64,000 nt of DNA from Solobacterium sp. (lineage in GTDB: Bacteria > Bacillota_I > Bacilli_A > Erysipelotrichales > Erysipelotrichaceae). Numbering within the stretch: the stretch's first letter is position 1; every line of letters starts with the position of its first letter. Below, in pieces: positions 38,921 to 45,574 of this stretch. Both the position numbers and the translations under genes were made by a program. Under the pieces are notes generated by a model that saw nothing but the letters and a program-made list of their open reading frames with translations, searched no databases and was not told the origin of the DNA. Where the stretch lies: positions 115,729 through 179,728 of the forward strand of contig JAFWNG010000023.1 of NCBI GenBank assembly GCA_017510405.1. The letters run 5' to 3'.

Positions 38921-40208
38921 ACGGATGGAAAAGATGCTCGGGGAAGAGTATCCGAAGTATCTGGAATGCATGAATGAGACGCCGCGGCGTGCTCTGCGGG
39001 TGAATACGCTTCGCACTGCGCCGGAGGTATTTGCGGAAGTATATCCCTATGATCTGGAACCGACCGGTTTTGCGGCCAACGGATATTATACGAATGAAAC
39101 TTCACCGTCATCCTCACTGCTGTACCGTGCAGGTGTGTATTATATGCAGGAAGCCAGCGCTTCTGCCGCAGTAACGATGCTGGATCCGCAGCCGGGCATG
39201 CGGGTGCTGGATCTCTGCGCGGCGCCGGGATCCAAGACGACGCAGATCCTCGAAGCCCTCGGCAATTCGGGAATGCTGGCGGCAAATGAGATCGTTCCGA
39301 AACGGGCATCGGTCCTGCTGGAAAACGTGATCCGCCACGGTGCGGACAACTGCCTGGTACTGAATGAATCGCCGAAACGGATCGCTGAAACGTTCCCGGA
39401 GGCTTTTGACGCGGTCCTGACTGACGCTCCGTGCTCCGGTGAGGGAATGTTCCGGAAAGACCCGGAAGCCGCTTCAGAGTGGACGGAAAACGTTCCTGCT
39501 GGCTGCGCGCTGCGGCAGGCTGAGATCCTGGAATCCGCGTATCTCTGCCTGAGACCAGGCGGAAGACTGCTGTACTCCACCTGTACATTTTCCATGGAAG
39601 AGAACGAGGAACAGATCCTGGCATTCGTGAAAAAACATCCGGATATGAAAATTGCGGATGCGAAGGTCACATTCGGCAGACCCGGTTTTCCGATCGGGGA
39701 TAATACGGCTTACAGCCGGCGCATCTTTCCGATGGACGGCGGCGAAGGACATTTTGCCGCTCTGCTGATCAAAGACGGCAGCGGGGAAAGCAGTCTGCAG
39801 CTGCTTCCTTCCGACCGGCTTCCGAAAGAGGCTGTGCAGTTCCTGAAAGAAACAGGAGCTCCGGGATTTCCGTATTACAATGTCCACGGCGAAGCGGTCT
39901 ATGGGAGTACGCATCCGTTCGTAAAGACCGGCAGGTGCCGTGTCATCCGCAGTTTTACAAGGATGGGCGAAGTACAGCGCGGACGCTTTGAACCGGACCA
40001 TGCATTCTTTGTTTCAGCCGGACAGACCATGCGTTCGTACGATCTGAATGAGGAAGAAGCCTGGAAGTATATTCACGGCGAACAGCTTCCGTGCGTCACG
40101 GAAAAGGGATGGGTCCGCGTGACTTATCAAGGGTTCCCGCTCGGCGGCGCACGTTCCGACGGACATGCCCTGAAAAACAAATATCCCAAATACCTGCGTA
40201 CCCGCTAA
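38901..40208 (+). CDS. RsmF-type rRNA m5C methyltransferase (NOL1/NOP2/sun family)
   Basis: SAM-dependent RNA cytosine-C5 methyltransferase of 435 residues. SAM motif VLDLCAAPGSKTTQI, the two active-site cysteines in DAPCSGEGMFRKDP and YSTCTFSMEEN, and a C-terminal extension with the RsmF-like domain (VKTGRCRVIRSFTRMGEVQRG...HALKNKYPKYLRTR). ATG 38901 is chosen over a TTG three codons upstream; it overlaps ribF by 20 bases. Confidence 0.93.
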   Translation: MKKEYLERMEKMLGEEYPKYLECMNETPRRALRVNTLRTAPEVFAEVYPYDLEPTGFAANGYYTNETSPSSSLLYRAGVYYMQEASASAAVTMLDPQPGMRVLDLCAAPGSKTTQILEALGNSGMLAANEIVPKRASVLLENVIRHGADNCLVLNESPKRIAETFPEAFDAVLTDAPCSGEGMFRKDPEAASEWTENVPAGCALRQAEILESAYLCLRPGGRLLYSTCTFSMEENEEQILAFVKKHPDMKIADAKVTFGRPGFPIGDNTAYSRRIFPMDGGEGHFAALLIKDGSGESSLQLLPSDRLPKEAVQFLKETGAPGFPYYNVHGEAVYGSTHPFVKTGRCRVIRSFTRMGEVQRGRFEPDHAFFVSAGQTMRSYDLNEEEAWKYIHGEQLPCVTEKGWVRVTYQGFPLGGARSDGHALKNKYPKYLRTR

Positions 40209-40219
40209 CGGAGTCAAAT

Positions 40220-41590
40220 ATGAGATTATCTTTATTTCAGTTTATTGAAGAGACTGTGTCGCTGTTTGAACAGGGACAGGATGAAGTCAGGGATGCAGAA
40301 AAGCATGTAAAGGCGCTGATCCGTGAACTGCTGGCAGATAATAAGGAAAACATCGTTTCTGTCAACAGCCGGATCAAGAGTGTCAGCAGCCTGAAAGAAA
40401 AACTGATCCGCAACCGTTTTTATCTGAATTATGAAACGGCTGAGGAAGCACTGCTTAATATGCATGATCTGATCGGCGTAACGATCCAGTGCCGCTTTAT
40501 CCGCAATGAGCCAGAGATCTACCGCCAGCTCAGACAGTATTTTATTCCGGATAAAGAAGGCTATTTCCGCTGTCTTCGTGATCCTGCGACCTTTCTCAAT
40601 CTTCGCATGCCGCAGCCGCAGCTGCAGCGTAACGGTTTTACGATCTACCGGGTGGACGGATATACGCAGATCGGAAAGCATACGGTGAACTTCGAACTTC
40701 AGATCAAATCGATGGTCCATGAGTTCTGGAACGCGATCGAACATGAAGTCGTATACAAGAATCCGGATTTCGTCATCTATGACCGGTTTAACAAAGACAT
40801 GCTCGGCGCGATCCGGGATAATCTAGATACGGTCGACCGCCAGCTGGAGATCATGTACAATGAGATCTCTTCCCAGAGCCGCAGCAAGCAGATCGGCATG
40901 GATGAGAAGGGATTCAAGACGCTGGTCGCGTCCAGTATCAATGAACTCGTGAACAGGAAGATGAAAGAGACTGTCGGCTTTACTACGGACTTCAAGCAGT
41001 GCAGTGCCGTCCTTGCCCAGTTTATTTACGTTCATGACTTCGTGAACGGAGAACATAACCGTGAGAAGATGCTGGATTATCTGGAACATCTGAGTTTCCT
41101 TTCCGAACAGGAACTGGACTTCCGGGAGGAGATCCTTCTGGAACCGTATGTAAAGAACGTGAATCCGTTCAGTGCCGTCATGTCCGAATTCTTCCGTTCG
41201 GTAATGAATGTGAACTTTGAATGGCATGTATTCTTCATGATCCTCTTCGTGATCCGGACAGGGAATCCTGCCGAAGCGTTTGATGATTTCATCAATACGA
41301 TGCGGATCCTTCTGATCCAGCCGGGCTGGTATGCCGCAACATTCCCGGATCTGCCGGAAGAAACGGCAAAGCAGGTACAGGAAGCCATGGAAACGACGCT
41401 TGCCTATGCCATGCGGGAATCGGAATCGATCCGGATCATTCACGAGGAAAGCCTGTTCCGCTGCATGGAGATCTTCCGCGGATATATACAGGATATGGAA
41501 AACAATTACAGAAATGCCGAGGACCTGGAACGGGATCTTCCGGCACTGAGACGGGTATTGTATCAGGAAATACAGCATGTATTTGACTAG
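40220..41590 (+). CDS. RelA/SpoT-domain protein, long (p)ppGpp synthetase-like
   Basis: The first ~215 residues carry a RelA/SpoT nucleotidyltransferase domain: the ATP-binding segment NSRIKSVSSLKEKLIR, the metal-binding Asp in MHDLIGVTIQCRF, and the active-site strand NFELQIKSMVHEFWNAIEHEVVYK. No HD hydrolase and no TGS domain. At 456 residues it is about twice the length of RelQ/RelP-type small alarmone synthetases; the C-terminal ~220 residues are helical and not recognised. Whether it makes (p)ppGpp or has another target cannot be told. The frame is open upstream, but ATG 40220 follows the methyltransferase closely. An extended -10 for the next gene follows. Confidence 0.8.
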   Translation: MRLSLFQFIEETVSLFEQGQDEVRDAEKHVKALIRELLADNKENIVSVNSRIKSVSSLKEKLIRNRFYLNYETAEEALLNMHDLIGVTIQCRFIRNEPEIYRQLRQYFIPDKEGYFRCLRDPATFLNLRMPQPQLQRNGFTIYRVDGYTQIGKHTVNFELQIKSMVHEFWNAIEHEVVYKNPDFVIYDRFNKDMLGAIRDNLDTVDRQLEIMYNEISSQSRSKQIGMDEKGFKTLVASSINELVNRKMKETVGFTTDFKQCSAVLAQFIYVHDFVNGEHNREKMLDYLEHLSFLSEQELDFREEILLEPYVKNVNPFSAVMSEFFRSVMNVNFEWHVFFMILFVIRTGNPAEAFDDFINTMRILLIQPGWYAATFPDLPEETAKQVQEAMETTLAYAMRESESIRIIHEESLFRCMEIFRGYIQDMENNYRNAEDLERDLPALRRVLYQEIQHVFD

Positions 41591-41592
41591 TC

Positions 41593-41601
41593 TGCTATAA
41601 T
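41593..41601 (+). promoter_or_regulatory. Extended -10 promoter of the Gls24 gene
   Basis: TGCTATAAT directly after the preceding stop codon; the Shine-Dalgarno GAGGT follows within the first bases of the predicted mRNA. Confidence 0.6.
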
Positions 41602-41620
41602 GATTGCGAGGTAAAGACAT

Positions 41621-41947
41621 ATGGCACAGGATTATGTAATTTTAAATGACAACAGTGAGAACGGACTGATTGCGATCAACAAGTCCGTATTCCAGTCGAT
41701 CGTTGAGATCAGTGTGGACGATCTGGAAAATACCGTACGTGTTTCCGAAACACGGTTTAATCGTCCGCTGCTTGTTAAAATTGAAAAAAACAAGCTGTTT
41801 GTTGAGACGGATATCAAAGTCAAGTACGGTGCCAACGTGGCAGCTACATGCGAACTGCTGCAGAATAAGATCTATGAGAACATTCTGTTCATGACCGGAT
41901 TCAAGGCGTCGGACGTAACTGTAAATGTTATTGGATTTGATATCTGA
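41621..41947 (+). CDS. Asp23/Gls24 family protein
   Basis: A 108-residue DUF322 protein (VRVSETRFNRPLLVKIEKNKLFVETDIKVKYGANVAATCELLQ), the alkaline-shock/Gls24 family of small Gram-positive proteins thought to associate with the envelope or translation-linked processes. Role not well defined. Monocistronic by its promoter placement; lies between the RelA/SpoT-like gene and the infC operon. Confidence 0.88.
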   Translation: MAQDYVILNDNSENGLIAINKSVFQSIVEISVDDLENTVRVSETRFNRPLLVKIEKNKLFVETDIKVKYGANVAATCELLQNKIYENILFMTGFKASDVTVNVIGFDI

Positions 41948-41953
41948 AATGTG

Positions 41954-41982
41954 TTGACATCACAGGTAAAATAGTATTTAAT
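41954..41982 (+). promoter_or_regulatory. Promoter of the infC-rpmI-rplT operon
   Basis: Consensus TTGACA (41954-41959), 17 bases, TTTAAT (41977-41982); predicted start near 41989. Confidence 0.85.
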
Positions 41983-41988
41983 AGTTGG

Positions 41989-42112
41989 GTAAATTGAAAT
42001 ACGGAAAGAAGGAGCACCGCTTCTCACCCGAGGACCTCAGGACCTGGGTAAATGCCGAGTATCAGAAAACATCGTTTTTTGCGGCAGGTGCGACTTCGTA
42101 CCTGCTTTTCAG
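41989..42112 (+). ncRNA. L20-type leader with transcription attenuator
   Basis: A ~140-base leader upstream of infC, placed as in Firmicutes where L20 controls the operon by premature termination. It ends in a terminator: stem 42084-42092/42097-42105 (GCAGGTGCG/CGTACCTGC, one wobble) plus TTTT. The upstream sequence CTCACCCGAGGACCTCAGGACCTGGGT (42025-42051 region) can pair in alternative ways (CCCGAGG / GACCTGGG), consistent with an anti-terminator. Family assigned by position; a covariance search would confirm. Confidence 0.65.
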
Positions 42113-42131
42113 TTAGTGACAGGAGGTTTGT

Positions 42132-42674
42132 TTGGCAAAGTTCAACAAAAACAGTAAGCGGGAACCCCAGGAGATGGTCAACGAGAACATCCGCTTCAAG
42201 GAAGTTCTTGTCATCGGCCCGGACGGTGAACAGCTTGGCGTGATGTCGCGCCGTGAAGCACTGGAAAAAGCATTTGGCATGAATCTGGATCTTCTGTGCG
42301 TCGCACCGAGTGCTAAGGTGCCGGTATGCAAGATCCTTGATTATGGCCGCTATCATTTTGAGTCCCAGAAGAAAGCCAGGGAAGCAAAGAAAAAGCAGCA
42401 TGTTACAGAAATCAAAGCGCTGCGTGTTTCTCCGGTCATCGACCAGCATGACTTCGAAACGAAGCTGAATCGTGCAAGAGAGTGGATCGAAGAGGGACAG
42501 AAAGTAAAGATCGATATGCGGTTCCGGGGAAGAATGATCACACGACAGGAAGTCGGCAGGGAAGTACTGAATAAGTTTACCGAGCAAATTTCAGATATTG
42601 CACAGATGGAAAAAGCACCGAATCTGGAGGGCAATACGATGTCAGTCGTATATGCTCCGAAGAAAGGCAAGTAA
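42132..42674 (+). CDS. infC: Translation initiation factor IF-3
   Basis: A 180-residue IF-3 (VNENIRFKEVLVIGPDGEQLGVM...DLLCVAPSAKVPVCKILDYGRY; C-terminal AKKKQHVTEIKALRVSP). It starts at TTG 42132 with AGGAGG at 42121-42126, a rare codon as is usual for infC genes (Bacillus uses AUU); rare starts allow IF-3 autoregulation. Keeps initiation faithful and subunits apart. Confidence 0.98.
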   Translation: MAKFNKNSKREPQEMVNENIRFKEVLVIGPDGEQLGVMSRREALEKAFGMNLDLLCVAPSAKVPVCKILDYGRYHFESQKKAREAKKKQHVTEIKALRVSPVIDQHDFETKLNRAREWIEEGQKVKIDMRFRGRMITRQEVGREVLNKFTEQISDIAQMEKAPNLEGNTMSVVYAPKKGK

Positions 42675-42685
42675 AGGAGAAGACT

Positions 42686-42907
42686 ATGAAGGCAAAAGCA
42701 AAAAAACCCAAGAAAATCAAGATGAAGACCAAAAAGACGTTTGCAAAGCGCAGCAAGCTGACAGGAACAGGCAAACTGAAGGTTCAGCACAACTATGTAT
42801 CGCACTTTGCAGCAAATAAATCCCACAAGCAGAAAATGCATCTGAGAAAGAGCACAACAGCTCACGACACAGATCTGAAGCGCGACAAGCAGCTGCTGCA
42901 GGGTTAA
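42686..42907 (+). CDS. rpmI: 50S ribosomal protein L35
   Basis: A 73-residue L35 (KMKTKKTFAKRSKLTGTGKL...HNYVSHFAANKSHKQKMHLRK). The N-terminus is about 11 residues longer than usual with an extra lysine-rich stretch (KAKAKKPKKI); AAGGAG before the ATG supports this start. Middle gene of the infC operon. Confidence 0.97.
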   Translation: MKAKAKKPKKIKMKTKKTFAKRSKLTGTGKLKVQHNYVSHFAANKSHKQKMHLRKSTTAHDTDLKRDKQLLQG

Positions 42908-42924
42908 TTGGGAGGTAAACAGAG

Positions 42925-43287
42925 ATGAGAGTAAAAGGATCTACACCTACAAGAAACAGACGTAAAAAGGTTTTAAAGCTTGCGAAGGGTTATTTTGGAA
43001 GCAAGCATCTGTTATACAGGACTGCCAATGAGCAGGTAATGCACTCCCTGAGATATTCCTATATCGGAAGAAAGCAGACAAAGCGTGAGATGCGCAAACT
43101 GTGGATCGCACGTATCAACGCTGCATGCAGAATGCACGACCTGTCTTACAGCAAGTTCATGCACGGTCTGAAACTTGCAGACATCAACGTCAACAGAAAG
43201 ATGCTGTCTGAGATCGCAATCCATGACGAAAAAGGATTCGCAGAGCTCGTCGAAGCAGCTAAGAAAGAACTTGCTGCTGCAAAATAA
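42925..43287 (+). CDS. rplT: 50S ribosomal protein L20
   Basis: A 120-residue L20 ([27 protein letters not shown]...[21 protein letters not shown]). Early-binding assembly protein and likely the repressor acting on the leader of its own operon. Confidence 0.98.
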   Translation: MRVKGSTPTRNRRKKVLKLAKGYFGSKHLLYRTANEQVMHSLRYSYIGRKQTKREMRKLWIARINAACRMHDLSYSKFMHGLKLADINVNRKMLSEIAIHDEKGFAELVEAAKKELAAAK

Positions 43288-43291
43288 TCTG

Positions 43292-43320
43292 TTGATTTCA
43301 TGTTCACAGTAGTGTAATAT
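43292..43320 (+). promoter_or_regulatory. Promoter of tRNA-Glu
   Basis: TTGATT, 17 bases, TAATAT; start predicted near 43327. A 7-bp hairpin GAAGGAA/TTCCTTC (43331-43348) lies between it and the tRNA. Confidence 0.65.
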
Positions 43321-43352
43321 GAATTGGCATGAAGGAAGAAATTCCTTCTTCC

Positions 43353-43426
43353 GGCGCGTTGGTGAAGCGGCTTAACACACCGCCCTCTCAAGGCGGCATT
43401 CACGGGTTCGAATCCCGTACGCGTCA
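43353..43426 (+). tRNA. tRNA-Glu (CUC)
   Basis: Complete cloverleaf: acceptor GGCGCGT/ACGCGTC, D-arm with GG in the loop, anticodon stem CCGCC/GGCGG with loop CTCTCAA, anticodon CTC at 43387-43389, five-base variable loop, T-arm ACGGG-TTCGAAT-CCCGT, discriminator A. It closely resembles Bacillus tRNA-Glu(UUC). CCA is not encoded. Confidence 0.95.
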
Positions 43427-43432
43427 TATCCT

Positions 43433-43459
43433 GGTCCGCTGAAGCGGACCTATTTTTTT
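43433..43459 (+). terminator. Intrinsic terminator after tRNA-Glu
   Basis: GGTCCGC/GCGGACC stem with TGAA loop, then TATTTTTTT. The next gene's GGAGG begins at the end of the T-run, so that gene is read through the terminator. Confidence 0.9.
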
Positions 43460-43469
43460 GGAGGTTCCT

Positions 43470-44711
43470 ATGGCATATGTATTTGAAAAGAATGCATCTG
43501 CAGCAGAAGTCGATGCATTTGTGACAGAACATCCGCAGAACAATCTGTTTCAGTGTTCGGAATGGGCGGAAGTGAAAAATAACTGGGATCATTATCTGAC
43601 CTGTGTGAAAGAAGACGGCAGGATCGTTGCTTCGGCACTGGTTCTTGTGCGTCGTCTGCCGATGAAGGTAAGTCTGTTCTACATCCCGCGCGGCCCGGTC
43701 ATGGATTATCATAACGAAGCGCTGGTACGGTTTTATCTGGACAGGCTGAAGGAACTGGCTGTCAGCGAACATGCCTTTGCGATCCGCTTTGATCCGAATG
43801 TATTCTCCCGCGTATATCCCTTCGCTCAGAAAGACGAACCGCATCCATTCGAAAACACGGATGTCATTGAATGGCTGAAGGCATACGGAGCACAGCACAA
43901 AGGCTATACGGTCATGATCGAGGAGGCGACCCAGCCGCGTTTCAATGCCTCGATGGAGTGTACGCCGGATTACTATTCCCGCCTGGATCATAAGGTGAGA
44001 CAGTCCTGCAGCACGGCGCTGAAAAAAGGTGCGAAGCTGTATGAAGGGCATGAGTATATCCACGATTTCGCTCAGGCAATGCATTATACAGAGACGCGGA
44101 AAGGCGTGGCACTGCGTACCGAAGAGTATTTCCGTCATATGTGCGATGTCTACAAAGACCGCTGCATCGTTATGGTCGTCAAGCTGAACTTTGCCGAAGA
44201 GATCTCGCGCCTTGAAAATGAGATCCGGGAAGCACAGGAAGGCATTGAGAATACTCCGTATAAGAAACAGAAAAATGCTCTGCAGCAGAAACTCAAGAAT
44301 GCGCAGAATGATCTGGAAAAACTGCAGGCAGACAGAGACCGGGAAGGGAAGGATGAAGTCATTCTCGCCGGCAAGCTTGCCATTTACAACAAAAACCGCA
44401 TGGAGTTCGTATATATGGGCAATAACGCCGACTATATGCGTCTGAGATCTTCCTATCTCCTCTATAAGACGTATCTTGATATCTGCGCGGAAAAGGGCAT
44501 ACGGTATGTCAGCATGGGCGGTATCGAAGGAACACTGGACGACGGACTTACGACGTTCAAATCCAGCTGGCTCATGAATGTGGAAGAATATATCGGCGAG
44601 TTCAATATCGTTCTGAACAGACCGGTGTATACGGCATTTGACAAAGTATATCCGTGGGTGCTGAAGAAAGCTGCGCAGATCCGCAGCGGAAAGAAAGAAT
44701 CCATACACTGA
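43470..44711 (+). CDS. FemABX-family peptidoglycan aminoacyltransferase
   Basis: A 413-residue protein with two GNAT-like halves (LFQCSEWAEVKNNW; VSLFYIPRGPVMDY; SMGGIEGTLDDGLTTFKSSW) and the helical coiled-coil arm (LENEIREAQEGIENT...LKNAQNDLEKLQADRD) seen in FemA/FemX/MurM proteins. These use aminoacyl-tRNA to add the first or later residues of the peptidoglycan cross-bridge on lipid II. Which amino acid is added is unknown. ATG 43470 with GGAGG at 43460 is chosen; the open frame extends four codons upstream to a TTG. Confidence 0.92.
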   Translation: MAYVFEKNASAAEVDAFVTEHPQNNLFQCSEWAEVKNNWDHYLTCVKEDGRIVASALVLVRRLPMKVSLFYIPRGPVMDYHNEALVRFYLDRLKELAVSEHAFAIRFDPNVFSRVYPFAQKDEPHPFENTDVIEWLKAYGAQHKGYTVMIEEATQPRFNASMECTPDYYSRLDHKVRQSCSTALKKGAKLYEGHEYIHDFAQAMHYTETRKGVALRTEEYFRHMCDVYKDRCIVMVVKLNFAEEISRLENEIREAQEGIENTPYKKQKNALQQKLKNAQNDLEKLQADRDREGKDEVILAGKLAIYNKNRMEFVYMGNNADYMRLRSSYLLYKTYLDICAEKGIRYVSMGGIEGTLDDGLTTFKSSWLMNVEEYIGEFNIVLNRPVYTAFDKVYPWVLKKAAQIRSGKKESIH

Positions 44712-44734
44712 ACAGCATGAAAATGCTGTTTTTT
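44712..44734 (+). terminator. Intrinsic terminator with GAAA tetraloop
   Basis: ACAGCAT/ATGCTGT stem closed by GAAA right after the stop codon, followed by five T. Confidence 0.9.
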
Positions 44735-44745
44735 GCTGTATGACA

Positions 44746-44781
44746 TTGACAATACCAGAAAGTTAGTTAATAATAACTAAC
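44746..44781 (+). promoter_or_regulatory. Promoter and MarR operator of the feo operon
   Basis: TTGACA (44746-44751) with a -10 TAATAA at 16 bases. A perfect 8-bp inverted repeat GTTAGTTA-ATAA-TAACTAAC (44762-44781) overlaps the -10. This is the size and place expected of the operator of the MarR-type regulator encoded next, implying autoregulation of the whole operon. Confidence 0.7.
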
Positions 44782-44798
44782 AGTAGAAGACTCAGAAA

Positions 44799-45236
44799 AT
44801 GAAGAAAGAAAGAGAAGGATCGGTTCTGGACGAACTGACAGAACGACTGGTAAGGATACATTTGAACCGCAGTGCTTCACCGCCCGGCGAGATCTTTGCC
44901 AACAGCGGTGAAGGCCGTCTGCTGATCTATCTGCTGCAGGATAAATCCGATGTTCTGGTCGGCGAAATGACACGGGATCTGAATCTGTCGACCGGAAGGA
45001 CTGCCAATCTTCTGAGACAGCTGGAAGCGAAGGCGTATATACGCCGCGTCCAGTGCTCCGATGACCGTCGGAAATACACTGTTTCACTGACGGAAGAAGG
45101 AAGAAAGAAAGCGGAAAGCGTATACCGGGGAATCCGGGTATACGATCGTTCACTGCTCGAAAAACTCGGCGAAGAAGACGCTGAATATCTGGTAAGAATT
45201 CTGGAAAAGAGCATGAAGATCCTGCAGGATAACTGA
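44799..45236 (+). CDS. MarR-family transcriptional regulator (feo operon)
   Basis: A 145-residue winged-helix dimer protein: DVLVGEMTRDLNLSTGRTANLLRQLEAKAYIRR is the recognition helix region and CSDDRRKYTVSLTEEGRKKAE the wing. First gene before feoA-feoB; metal-responsive MarR regulators of metal uptake are known (AdcR-type), but the metal-binding residues of AdcR are not obviously present. Likely iron or redox response by context. Confidence 0.88.
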   Translation: MKKEREGSVLDELTERLVRIHLNRSASPPGEIFANSGEGRLLIYLLQDKSDVLVGEMTRDLNLSTGRTANLLRQLEAKAYIRRVQCSDDRRKYTVSLTEEGRKKAESVYRGIRVYDRSLLEKLGEEDAEYLVRILEKSMKILQDN

Positions 45237-45240
45237 ACAG

Positions 45241-45291
45241 ATGCGGGCTGGCTGCCCGCATTCTTCCGGCAGAAAATCTTCTGCTGGAATA
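45241..45291 (+). promoter_or_regulatory. Two tandem hairpins between marR-type gene and feoA
   Basis: Hairpin 1: ATGCGGGC/GCCCGCAT (45241-45261), followed by TTCTT. Hairpin 2: CCGGCAGAA/TTCTGCTGG with one wobble (45267-45288). Neither has a full T-run, so they look like attenuator, processing or stability elements that set FeoAB level relative to the regulator. Confidence 0.5.
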
Positions 45292-45336
45292 TTTCGGGAA
45301 AAGATTTCGGTAAAAGAGATGAAAGAAGGAAAAGAT

Positions 45337-45558
45337 ATGAAGACTCTGAAGGAAGCGAGAGTAGGCGATACAGTGACTGTAAAAGCCGTAAACGGAGACG
45401 GTCCGGTACGCCGCCGCATCATGGATATGGGCATTACCAAAGGCGTTGAGATCTACGTGCGCAAAGTGGCGCCGCTCGGTGATCCGATGGAACTGAATCT
45501 GCGCGGATACGAGCTTACTCTGCGCCGCGCCGATGCCGTGATGGTGGAAATTGACTGA
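45337..45558 (+). CDS. feoA: Ferrous iron transport protein A
   Basis: A 73-residue SH3-like protein (VKAVNGDGPVRRRIMDMGITKG, VAPLGDPMELNLRGYELTLRRADA). It is needed for full FeoB activity. ATG 45337 preceded by AAGGA is chosen; upstream in-frame codons to 45241 run through the hairpins and are probably untranslated. Confidence 0.95.
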   Translation: MKTLKEARVGDTVTVKAVNGDGPVRRRIMDMGITKGVEIYVRKVAPLGDPMELNLRGYELTLRRADAVMVEID

Positions 45559-45574
45559 AAGAGGGGATTATAAG

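Noticed and set aside
43353..44711. Functional pairing of tRNA-Glu(CUC) with the FemABX transferase
   Set aside because: FemABX proteins do use aminoacyl-tRNA, but the tRNA has an ordinary elongator T-arm, its own promoter and terminator; adjacency alone is not evidence.
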